Positions 48,838 to 55,867 of a DNA stretch of 64,000 nt are shown one piece after another (position 1 is the first letter of the stretch; each line of letters begins with the position of its first letter). The DNA is from an uncultured Nocardioides sp. (GTDB lineage Bacteria > Actinomycetota > Actinomycetes > Propionibacteriales > Nocardioidaceae): the NCBI RefSeq assembly GCF_947488515.1, contig NZ_CANKZF010000001.1, forward strand, positions 1,550,001 to 1,614,000, read 5' to 3'. The notes beneath the pieces were generated by a model. The model made no database searches. It worked only from the letters and a program-made list of their open reading frames with translations, and was not told the origin of the DNA. Both the position numbers and the translations under genes were made by a program.

Positions 48838-48857
48838 AGTGGTCGCCCCCGACCACT
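48838..48857 (-). promoter_or_regulatory. Perfect 8-bp hairpin in the 5' leader of the Tat-protein gene
   Basis: AGTGGTCG-cccc-CGACCACT lies 26 bp before the ATG at 48811 and is followed by a GGTGGGGG ribosome-site region. A TATAGC box further upstream (minus strand, near 48892-48897) may be its -10. The second Tat gene (50610) has the same arrangement of hairpin, then GTGGGGG, then start. Confidence 0.5.
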
Positions 48858-49046
48858 GCCGGTCGACTCGTGCCGTCCGGGTGATCGGAAGGCTATACAT
48901 CGAAATCCCGGACTCCGCCGAGTTTTACCCGAATGAGGGTTTCCTCGATGAATGTTGTACTTCCCCACGGACCGCCCCATTCGCAGGACGTCCCACGCGG
49001 CGGCACCTACGCTTCTCAAGACATTCGGGAAAGTAAAGGGGATCCG

Positions 49047-50444
49047 GTGGAGCTCGCCGACTACCTGCGCATCTTGCGCAACCACTGGATCGCCGTGACG
49101 GCGTTCATCCTCGTGGCTGCCCTGGCCGCCTTCGGGTGGAGCAGCATCCAGCCCAAGGTCTACGCCGCGAGCTCGTCCGGCTTCGTCACCTCCGGTGGCG
49201 GCGGCGACCCGGGCCTCGACAGTCTCAACGACTCGCTGTCCAAGTCGCGCGCGGCGTCGTACGTCGTCCTGGCGAAGGACCGCGAGACCGCCTCGCTCGT
49301 CATCGACGACCTCGGGCTCGACACCTCGCCCGAGGGCCTCGTCGGCAGCATCGATGCGGCCCAGACGCCCGACACGGTCGTCATCTCGATCACCGCCCGC
49401 GCCGGCACGCCCGAGGAGGCGCAGCAGCTCGCCGACGCATGGGTGGGCGCGCTCGCGCAGCGGGTCAAGAGCATCGAGGCCGGCAAGTCCAGCGGCAACC
49501 AGGGCATGCGCATCGAGGTGTCGGAGTCGGCACAGCTCCCGACGAGCCCGGTGTCGCCGCAGGTCGAGCGCAACGTGCTCCTCGGTGCCGTGCTCGGCGC
49601 CCTGCTCGGGCTCGGCTACGCCGTGGTCCGCAGCCTGCTCGACCGTCGCATCCGCTCGGCCGAGGACATCGAGCGCGACACCGGCGTCCCCGTCGTCGGC
49701 TCGGTGCCCGACATCGGCAAGACGCCCGGCATCTTCGTCGGGACCAGCACCGGCAACGCCGCGCTCGCCGCAGAGGGCGTACGCCGCCTGCGCACCAACC
49801 TGTCCTACATGGACGTCGACAACCCGCCGCGCGCGATCGTCGTCACCAGTCCGAAGCAGGGTGACGGCAAGTCGACCGTCGCGGCCAACCTGGCCGCCGC
49901 CATCGCCGGCTCCGGGCAGACCGTGACCCTCGTCGACGCCGACCTGCGCCGGCCGACCGTCGCAGTCGCGGCCGGTGTCGACGACACGGTCGGCCTCACC
50001 GACGTGCTGACCGGCCGCCTGGATCTGGCCGAGGCCCTTCAGTCGCACCCGACCATCGAGGGCCTCAGCGTGCTCACCTCGGGCTCGCGGCCGCCCAACC
50101 CCAGCGAGATCCTGGGGTCGCAGGCCATGCGCGGCGTCATCGCGGACCTGACCGCCAAGGGGATGCTGATCATCGACGCCCCTCCCCTGCTGCCCGTGAC
50201 CGACGCCGCCGTCGTCGCGCACGCCGCCGACGGCGCCTTCATCGTGGTCTCGGCCGGCCGGACCCTCGACACGGAGCTCGACAACGCCCTGGGCCACCTG
50301 CGCACGGTCAACGCCCGTCCGCTCGGCATCATCCTCAACCGGGTCTCGAAGCGGACCGTCGGCGCCGGCAACTACGGCCACTACGGCTATGGCACCGACG
50401 ACTACGTCGAGAGCACCAGCGGGCGGCGCAAGAGCCGACGCTGA
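49047..50444 (+). CDS. Second polysaccharide co-polymerase / BY-type tyrosine autokinase
   Basis: A 465-aa Wzc-like protein. Wzz domain between membrane segments (~16-34 and ~175-193), then a BY-kinase with Walker A PKQGDGKSTV (~271), Walker A' VTLVDADLRRP, Walker B LIIDAPPLL, and a C-terminal Tyr cluster NYGHYGYGTDDYVES. Start GTG (VELADYLRIL) has AAAGGGG upstream. Parallel to the protein at 23591, so two chain-length kinases operate in one genome region, perhaps for two polymers or two assembly stages. Confidence 0.92.
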   Translation: MELADYLRILRNHWIAVTAFILVAALAAFGWSSIQPKVYAASSSGFVTSGGGGDPGLDSLNDSLSKSRAASYVVLAKDRETASLVIDDLGLDTSPEGLVGSIDAAQTPDTVVISITARAGTPEEAQQLADAWVGALAQRVKSIEAGKSSGNQGMRIEVSESAQLPTSPVSPQVERNVLLGAVLGALLGLGYAVVRSLLDRRIRSAEDIERDTGVPVVGSVPDIGKTPGIFVGTSTGNAALAAEGVRRLRTNLSYMDVDNPPRAIVVTSPKQGDGKSTVAANLAAAIAGSGQTVTLVDADLRRPTVAVAAGVDDTVGLTDVLTGRLDLAEALQSHPTIEGLSVLTSGSRPPNPSEILGSQAMRGVIADLTAKGMLIIDAPPLLPVTDAAVVAHAADGAFIVVSAGRTLDTELDNALGHLRTVNARPLGIILNRVSKRTVGAGNYGHYGYGTDDYVESTSGRRKSRR

Positions 50445-50562
50445 CCCCGGGGAGGTCGAAGGTCTGCACCAGCGGACCAGACCGCTCGGGGACCAGATCA
50501 AGGTTTCCCGCACGTTCCGTGCAGCCCGGCGGCAACGGGCTGAAGTCGACCTACGCTCGCCG

Positions 50563-50586
50563 AACCAGCCCGTGGGGGCGCTGGTT
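50563..50586 (+). promoter_or_regulatory. Hairpin in the 5' leader of the second Tat-protein gene
   Basis: AACCAGC (50563-50569) pairs with GCTGGTT (50580-50586) around a G-rich 10-nt loop, between a TACGCT -10-like box (50552-50557) and the GTGGGGG ribosome site. Position and design match the leader of the gene at 48811. Confidence 0.45.
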
Positions 50587-50609
50587 TCGTCGAAACGTGG
50601 GGGTACACC

Positions 50610-51584
50610 GTGTCCGATCAGGCACGCATGGGATCGACCGTGCTCAGCAGGCGGGCAGCCGTCCGGGGAGCCGTGTGGTCGATCCCCGCGGTGACGGTGG
50701 CGACGACCGCACCAGCGTTCGCGCAGGCGTCGGGCTCGATGGCCCTGACCTCCCCGGTGGCGACCTACGGGGCACCCGACACGCTCACGTTCTCGGCCAA
50801 CGTCGAGGGTGCTCCTGCCCAGGCGGGGGTGCTGACGCTCCGGATCGACGAGCGCCACCTCTTCGGCTCCGTGAGCATCGCCTCCGGCGCACCGGGCACT
50901 GTCACTCAGTCGCCGGACGGCAGCTTCACCCTGACCTACCCCGGCGTCACGCCCGGTCCGTTCACCACGACCCTCGACCTCGGCGAGGACACCCTCGAGG
51001 GTCTCTTCCGGGGCTACCGGGGTGACGAGACCACCCTCGTCGCCGCGATCACGCCCTCGGCGTCCGAGCCCGTCGGTGCGCTGACCAACCACCTGGGCCA
51101 GGCGGAGATCGATCCCGTCGGCGCCACCGCGGCGTGGACCTCCTACACCGCGGTGCGGGTGGAGGCCACCGGCCTGCGCCTGACCGCGCAGCCCCAACCC
51201 TCCGTGGGGCGGCTCCGCCTCGCCGTGACGGTCCCGACCGCGGTCTACAACAACCCGAACCCGCCGGTGGTCTCCGACCTGGCGCCGGGATGGATGGTGG
51301 ACCCGCTCAACGTCGTCAGGCACTGGGGCGGAGGGTGGACGCTCCGCTTCGTCACGACGCAGGAGGCCCACACGTCGCTGACCGGTGTCGCCAGCCACCG
51401 CGGGCCCGGCGCCTTCGGCGTCACGCTGACCCACGACAGCACGGGCTTCTTCGAGTCCGGCCGCTTCCCGATCGACGTCACCTCCGACGAGACCGCGTTC
51501 GGCTGGGGCGAGGACGCGTCCAAGCTCGTCGACCAGGCGATCCGGGTCGACCTCGGCCCCCGTCCGGCCCCGCCGGAGGGCTGA
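50610..51584 (+). CDS. Tat-exported protein of unknown function (larger)
   Basis: A 324-aa protein with a twin-arginine leader (Arg14-Arg15, SRRAAVRGAVWSIPAVTVAT) and cleavage near AFAQAS. The mature part is beta-rich without a recognised catalytic motif. It shares with the 48227-48811 protein both the start MSDQ and the pattern RRxAxRGAxWSxxAVTV, but the mature parts are not obviously alike. GTG start follows GTGGGGGTACACC. It lies 165 bp after the BY-kinase gene and may be a structural or surface-layer component. Confidence 0.77.
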   Translation: MSDQARMGSTVLSRRAAVRGAVWSIPAVTVATTAPAFAQASGSMALTSPVATYGAPDTLTFSANVEGAPAQAGVLTLRIDERHLFGSVSIASGAPGTVTQSPDGSFTLTYPGVTPGPFTTTLDLGEDTLEGLFRGYRGDETTLVAAITPSASEPVGALTNHLGQAEIDPVGATAAWTSYTAVRVEATGLRLTAQPQPSVGRLRLAVTVPTAVYNNPNPPVVSDLAPGWMVDPLNVVRHWGGGWTLRFVTTQEAHTSLTGVASHRGPGAFGVTLTHDSTGFFESGRFPIDVTSDETAFGWGEDASKLVDQAIRVDLGPRPAPPEG

Positions 51585-51601
51585 CCGGTTGGGCTGCAGC
51601 C

Positions 51602-53089
51602 TCAGCGGGGCAGCAGCACGCAGACGCTGGTGCCCTCGCCGAGGGTGCTCTCCAACGACACCACGCCGCCGTGGGCCTCGACGATGCTGCGCACGATCGT
51701 GAGGCCCAGACCGGCGCCGGGCACGTGGAGCCGGCGGGCGTTCTCGCCTCGGTAGAAGCGGCCGAACACCTGCTCCACGTCGGCGGGGTCGATGCCCGTG
51801 CCCTCGTCGGTGATCGTCAGCACCACGTGTTCCTCGCGCATCGCCAGGTCGACCGTCACGAGGCAGCCCTTGCGGCTGTAGGCGATCGCGTTGTCCAGCA
51901 GGTTGTCGAAGACCTGGCGCAGTCGCATCCCGTCGGCGACGGCCGGCAGGGAGCCGGGCAACCGACTCGTGATGCGCACCCCGCGGCTGTCGGCGTCGAG
52001 CGACGCCGCGTCGACCGCCTCGCAGAGGATCACGGCGAGGTCGACCCGGTAGGGATCCACCAGCGGCGAGCCGGCCGAGACGCGGGTGGTGAAGAGCAGG
52101 TCGGCGACCAGATGCGAGAGCCGCAGCATGTTGCGGCGGGCCGCGGTCACCTGCTGGTGGCCCTCGGCGCTGACGTCGGTCGACTCGTCGAGCAGCTCGA
52201 GGTAGGCCAGCGCCGCCGTGAGCGGCGTACGCAGCTCGTGGGAGATCGTCGAGACGAACTCGTCCTTGACGCCCATCGCGCGTACCAGGTCGGTGACGTC
52301 GTGGTAGGCCAGGACGGCGCCTGCCAGCTCACCCGTGCGGTCGAGGACACGGCGCGCGGAGACCGACAGGGCCCGGCGCGAGTGCGGGTCCTCGCCCACC
52401 CACAGGCGTAGGTCGTCGAACTCCTCGCCGGACGCGGCCCGCACCGACGGCATGTCGTCGCGCGACAGCGGCTGCTGGTCGACGTCGTAGGCGAACCCGG
52501 TCTGCCCGGCCTGGCCGAGGTGGCCCTCGGGGAAGGCGAGCTCGAGGAACTCCCGGTGCCGGCCGTTGGTGGCGAGGTAGTGGCCGGTGGCGTCGATCTG
52601 CAACAGTCCGACCGCCACGCCCTCGAAGATCGCCTGGGCCGTACGACGCTCCGCATCTGCGGCGGCCTCCGCCGCGTCGAGCCGGTCGACGAAGGCCTGG
52701 CGCTCGCTGAGGTCGACGATCTGGGAGATGAAGTGGATCGGGGTGCCCAACGGGTCGCGCAGCAGCGCGACGGACAGGTCGCCGACCAGGATGCTGCCGT
52801 CGGCGCGGACGTAGCGCTTGGTGATCCGGTAGGAGCTGATCTCGCCTGCCAGCGTCTGCTCGAACAGGCGCAGGTCGGCGTCGAGGTCGTCGGGGTGGGT
52901 GAGGTCCTGGAAGGACTTCGTGATCAGCACGTCGGCATCGTGGCCGAGCATCTCGCACAGCGCGACGTTGGCCGTCATGAAGCCGCCCGTCGGGGACACG
53001 ATCGCCATGCCGACCGGCGAGTGCTCCATCGTCAGGCGCCAGAGCTCGTCGGTCTCGAGTGCGGGCGCGGGCGCGATCTCAGCGACCAT
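51602..53089 (-). CDS. Soluble PAS-PAS sensor histidine kinase
   Basis: A 495-aa kinase without membrane segments. Two PAS domains (~residues 20-130 with HPDDLDADLRLFEQTL; ~150-265 with GLLQIDATGHYLATNGRH). HisKA with FVSTISHELRTPLTA (His near 283). HATPase with DNLLDNAIAYS, DEGTGID, FGRFYRG and GAGLGLTIV. It senses a cytoplasmic signal such as redox state or a ligand. No response regulator is adjacent, so its partner is elsewhere. ATG at 53089 is preceded by GAGGTAGGTGG. The frame is open further upstream but not protein-like. Confidence 0.9.
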   Translation of the reverse strand: MVAEIAPAPALETDELWRLTMEHSPVGMAIVSPTGGFMTANVALCEMLGHDADVLITKSFQDLTHPDDLDADLRLFEQTLAGEISSYRITKRYVRADGSILVGDLSVALLRDPLGTPIHFISQIVDLSERQAFVDRLDAAEAAADAERRTAQAIFEGVAVGLLQIDATGHYLATNGRHREFLELAFPEGHLGQAGQTGFAYDVDQQPLSRDDMPSVRAASGEEFDDLRLWVGEDPHSRRALSVSARRVLDRTGELAGAVLAYHDVTDLVRAMGVKDEFVSTISHELRTPLTAALAYLELLDESTDVSAEGHQQVTAARRNMLRLSHLVADLLFTTRVSAGSPLVDPYRVDLAVILCEAVDAASLDADSRGVRITSRLPGSLPAVADGMRLRQVFDNLLDNAIAYSRKGCLVTVDLAMREEHVVLTITDEGTGIDPADVEQVFGRFYRGENARRLHVPGAGLGLTIVRSIVEAHGGVVSLESTLGEGTSVCVLLPR

Positions 53090-53210
53090 CACCCACCTAC
53101 CCTCCACGTCACAGCCCGCATGCGGCGCACAGCCCGAGGTGCCACGGTAGGACGGGAGCGAGCCCGCCGCCCCGAGTGTGGGGGAACAGTGGCGAAAATG
53201 AGAGGAACGC

Positions 53211-53229
53211 CCCGCACAGCGCGTGCGGG
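53211..53229 (-). terminator. Terminator downstream of the DUF1416 gene
   Basis: GTGCGGG pairs with CCCGCAC (53223-53229 and 53211-53217) around a 5-nt loop. On the minus strand it is followed by gcgttcctctcatttt, a partial U-tract. It would end the sseA-DUF1416 message. Confidence 0.55.
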
Positions 53230-53271
53230 ACGTCCCTCCGGTGGTCTGGACCAGGTACGGGTCCGCGCGGG

Positions 53272-53577
53272 TCAGGCGGTGACGAGCACCTGCACCTCGG
53301 CGACCGAGCCCGTCGCCGCGACGACGCGGGTGTCGACCGGCTCGGCCTTCGGCGCCAGCGTGCGCAGGGTCCACTCGCCGTCGCCGGCGAAGAAGCGGAA
53401 GTGCCCCGTCGCGGAGGTCGGCACCTCAGCGGTGAACTCGCCGCTGCGGTCGAGCAGCCGGACGTAGGCGTTGGCGACGGGCTCGTCACCGCTGCGCAGC
53501 ACCTGGCCCTGGATCACGGCTTCCTTGGCGACGTTGACGCCGTCGAGCGACAGGCCGCCTTCCTTGGCTCCGCACAT
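53272..53577 (-). CDS. DUF1416 protein (SseC-like)
   Basis: A 101-aa beta-sandwich protein of DUF1416, with MCGAKEGGLSL at the start and ANAYVRLLDRSGEFTAEVPT. It is almost always next to a thiosulfate sulfurtransferase gene in actinobacteria (sseC beside cysA in M. tuberculosis, from memory). The gap to sseA is 1 bp, so the two are co-expressed. Role in sulfur transfer is inferred from the constant pairing. Confidence 0.87.
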   Translation of the reverse strand: MCGAKEGGLSLDGVNVAKEAVIQGQVLRSGDEPVANAYVRLLDRSGEFTAEVPTSATGHFRFFAGDGEWTLRTLAPKAEPVDTRVVAATGSVAEVQVLVTA

Positions 53578-53578
53578 G

Positions 53579-54442
53579 TCAGTTGCCCTTCCCGTCAGCG
53601 CTGCCGGGCTCGTCGCCGAGGGCGACCGGGACGCCGACGAGCGAGCCGTACTCGGTCCAGGAGCCGTCGTAGTTCTTGACGTTCTTGCGGCCGAGGAGCT
53701 CGGTCAGCACGAACCACGTCAGCGAGGAGCGCTCGCCGATGCGGCACAGCGCGATCGTGTCCTTGTCGGTGTCGAAGCCGACCTCGTCGTAGAGCGCGGT
53801 GAGCTCCTCGTCGGACTTGAAGGTGCCGTCGTCGTTGGCGTTCTTGCTCCACGGCACGTTGACCGACGTCGGGATGTGGCCGGCGCGCTGGGCCTGCTCC
53901 TGCGGGAGGTGGGCCGGGGCGAGCAGCCGGCCGGCGTACTCGTCGGGGCTGCGCACGTCGACGAGGTTCTGCGTGCCGATCGCGGCGACGACCTCGTCGC
54001 GGAAGGCGCGGATCGAGGGGTCCTGCTCCTGCGCGGTGTACGACGTCGTCGCGCGGGTCGGGAGCTCGTCGGTCAGCTCGCGGGAGTCGAGCTCCCACTT
54101 CTTGCGGCCGCCGTCGAGGAGCTTGACGTCCTGGTGGCCGTAGAGCTTGAAGTACCAGTAGGCGTAGGCGGCGAACCAGTTGTTGTTGCCGCCGTAGAGC
54201 ACGACGGTGTCGTCGTTGGAGACTCCGCGCTCGGACAGCAGGGCCTCGAACTGCGCCTTGTTGACGAAGTCGCGGCGGACCTGGTCCTGGAGGTCGGTCG
54301 TCCAGTCGAGCTTGATGGCTCCCCGGATGTGGCCCTTGTCGTAGGCGGTCGTGTCCTCGTCGACCTCGATGAGGACGACGCCGTCGGTGTCGAGGTTGTC
54401 CTCGACCCACTGGGCGGTGACGAGCGAGTTCTCGCGGCTCAT
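53579..54442 (-). CDS. sseA: Thiosulfate sulfurtransferase (two-domain rhodanese)
   Basis: A 287-aa two-domain rhodanese. The N-terminal domain is inactive-type and the C-terminal domain has active-site CRIGERSSLTWFVL (Cys near residue 236). VLIEVDEDTTAYDKGHIRGA and NVPWSKN are typical. It moves sulfane sulfur from thiosulfate to cyanide or thiol acceptors. Its ATG has an AGGAG site. It is followed by DUF1416 and preceded by DUF4395 and thioredoxin-like genes, an arrangement shared with mycobacteria in part. Confidence 0.95.
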   Translation of the reverse strand: MSRENSLVTAQWVEDNLDTDGVVLIEVDEDTTAYDKGHIRGAIKLDWTTDLQDQVRRDFVNKAQFEALLSERGVSNDDTVVLYGGNNNWFAAYAYWYFKLYGHQDVKLLDGGRKKWELDSRELTDELPTRATTSYTAQEQDPSIRAFRDEVVAAIGTQNLVDVRSPDEYAGRLLAPAHLPQEQAQRAGHIPTSVNVPWSKNANDDGTFKSDEELTALYDEVGFDTDKDTIALCRIGERSSLTWFVLTELLGRKNVKNYDGSWTEYGSLVGVPVALGDEPGSADGKGN

Positions 54443-54508
54443 GGTTGGTGTGCTCCTTGTAGGTGTTCGTTGATCGAGGAAGGACGGAGTCCTGTCACGA
54501 GACAGGGG

Positions 54509-54991
54509 TCAGACGGTGGCGATGAAGCGGCGGACGAGCAGGTAGACCTCGCATCCCAGGCAGAAGGCGAAGACGGCGTTGAGGAGGGCGGCGACGAGCG
54601 CGAGGCCGACCGCCACCTGGGCGACGACGGTGGCGCCGGCCGCGAAGGCGAGCAGCCCGACGAGCGCGAACGCGAGGCCCACGGCCTGGGCGAAGCGCGG
54701 CGGCTCGGGGGCCTCCCACACGGTGGGCGGGGCCAGGCGCGGGCGGACGAGCGTGCGGAACAGCCAGGCGTGCGGCGTCGCCTGCACCCCGCGCACCGCA
54801 CCCACGGCGAACAGCACCGCCTGCACGGCGAGCAGCGCGACGGCGTACGGCGTGGGGAGCAGCAGCACGGCCACCAGGACGACGGCGGTCAGGGCGGCGG
54901 CCAGCTGGGGGCTGCGGGGGTCGATCGCACCCTCCGGACGGGGGGCGGCGCCGGGACCCTGCGCTGGTCGGGGCGTGGCGGTGGTGGTCAT
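54509..54991 (-). CDS. DUF4395 membrane protein
   Basis: A 160-aa membrane protein with DUF4395 features: an N-terminal IDPRSPQLAAALTAVVLV, a central RTLVRPRLAPPTVWEAPEPPR and a C-terminal FAFCLGCEVYLLVRR with the conserved Cys-x-x-Cys-like CLGCE. These proteins occur with rhodanese and thioredoxin-like genes, so a redox or sulfur-handling role is likely. AGGAGAGAC precedes the ATG at 54991. Confidence 0.82.
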   Translation of the reverse strand: MTTTATPRPAQGPGAAPRPEGAIDPRSPQLAAALTAVVLVAVLLLPTPYAVALLAVQAVLFAVGAVRGVQATPHAWLFRTLVRPRLAPPTVWEAPEPPRFAQAVGLAFALVGLLAFAAGATVVAQVAVGLALVAALLNAVFAFCLGCEVYLLVRRFIATV

Positions 54992-55122
54992 GTCTCTCCT
55001 GAGGTCGGTCGGCACGGCAGGGGCCGGGCACGCCGGGGCAGGGCCCGGCATGCGGGTCCCACCGACCGAGCACGGTCCGGCGACGTCAGGCCGGACGGGG
55101 GCTCAGGTGAGCGGTGGGACCG

Positions 55123-55200
55123 CTACGACATTCGACACAGCGCCGAGCGCACGCGGCAGTGGTCCACTGCGCGGCGCTTGGTGAGCATGGTCGAGGACAT
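55123..55200 (-). CDS. Cys-containing leader peptide upstream of the DUF4395-sseA genes (25 aa)
   Basis: A leaderless short frame: TAGGGT (55208-55213, minus strand), 7 nt, then ATG at 55200. The product contains LTKRRAVDHCRVRSALCRMS, resembling the LTKRRAVDLCR-type leader peptides seen upstream of sulfur genes in actinobacteria. In such uORFs Cys codons allow translation-coupled control by cysteine supply. Two Cys codons are present, followed by a stop 131 bp before the DUF4395 start. An internal ATG at 55188 is an alternative start. Confidence 0.6.
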   Translation of the reverse strand: MSSTMLTKRRAVDHCRVRSALCRMS

Positions 55201-55277
55201 GACGACGACCCTAGGCGCTCCGACCATCCCGACCCCGCTCCGTCTCACCATGTGACCCACGCATCCATATCCTGAGA

Positions 55278-55739
55278 TCACACGCGTGCCAGCGCGGTCA
55301 GGACCTGGTCCCGCGTGGGCGCTCCGGTCGCGCGGGTCACCTCAGTGCCGGCGGCATCGAGCACGATCGTGGTGGGCGTGCGGAGGATGCCGAGGGTCCG
55401 CGTCGCCTCGAGGTGCTCCTCGGCGTCGATCTCCACGTGGGTGACGCCGTCGACGAGGCCGGTCACCTCGCCCAGCACCCGCCGCGTGGCGCGGCACGGG
55501 GCGCAGAACGCGCTGGAGAACTGCAGCAACGTCGCCCGCTCCCCCAGCTGCTGGCCCGCGGCGGCGACGAGCTCGGCGCCGGGCCTCGTGGCGGGCACGT
55601 CGTCCGCCTCGAGGTCGGGCGCCGCGGGAGGGCGTACGACGTCGGTGCCGCGGAAGCGGCCGTCGGTCGCGAGCCGCCACAGCCCGAACGCCAGCGCCAG
55701 CACGACAGCGGCGACGACGATCCAGGCTCCGGTGGTCAC
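55278..55739 (-). CDS. Thioredoxin-like membrane-anchored protein (ThiX-like)
   Basis: A 153-aa protein with an N-terminal membrane anchor (AWIVVAAVVLALAFGLWRLA) and a thioredoxin fold containing FSSAFCAPCRATRRVL (CxxC active site) and GILRTPTTIVLD (cis-Pro loop). It probably reduces disulfides or persulfides outside or at the membrane. It corresponds in position to thiX of mycobacteria. GTG at 55739. The cysteine leader frame lies just downstream on the same strand, so it may have its own promoter. Confidence 0.83.
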   Translation of the reverse strand: MTTGAWIVVAAVVLALAFGLWRLATDGRFRGTDVVRPPAAPDLEADDVPATRPGAELVAAAGQQLGERATLLQFSSAFCAPCRATRRVLGEVTGLVDGVTHVEIDAEEHLEATRTLGILRTPTTIVLDAAGTEVTRATGAPTRDQVLTALARV

Positions 55740-55802
55740 ATCCGCCCAACGACGGTGCGCGACGGATTTGTTCCTGCGCTCCCACGCCCCGCCGGAAATG
55801 GA

Positions 55803-55834
55803 GCGAGGCCCCGGGACGGATCCCGGGGCCTCGC
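55803..55834 (-). terminator. Strong 14-bp hairpin terminator
   Basis: GCGAGGCCCCGGGA and TCCCGGGGCCTCGC form a perfect 14-bp stem with a cgga loop, between the 717-aa protein gene and the thioredoxin-like gene, both on the minus strand. No long U-tract follows, as is common in high-GC actinobacteria. Confidence 0.7.
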
Positions 55835-55867
55835 GTGGTGGAGCAGTGGTGCAGGTGGAGAAGGTGG

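Noticed and set aside
50445..50609. A c-di-GMP or other riboswitch upstream of the second Tat gene
   Set aside because: I looked for conserved GEMM-type elements and found only simple hairpins.
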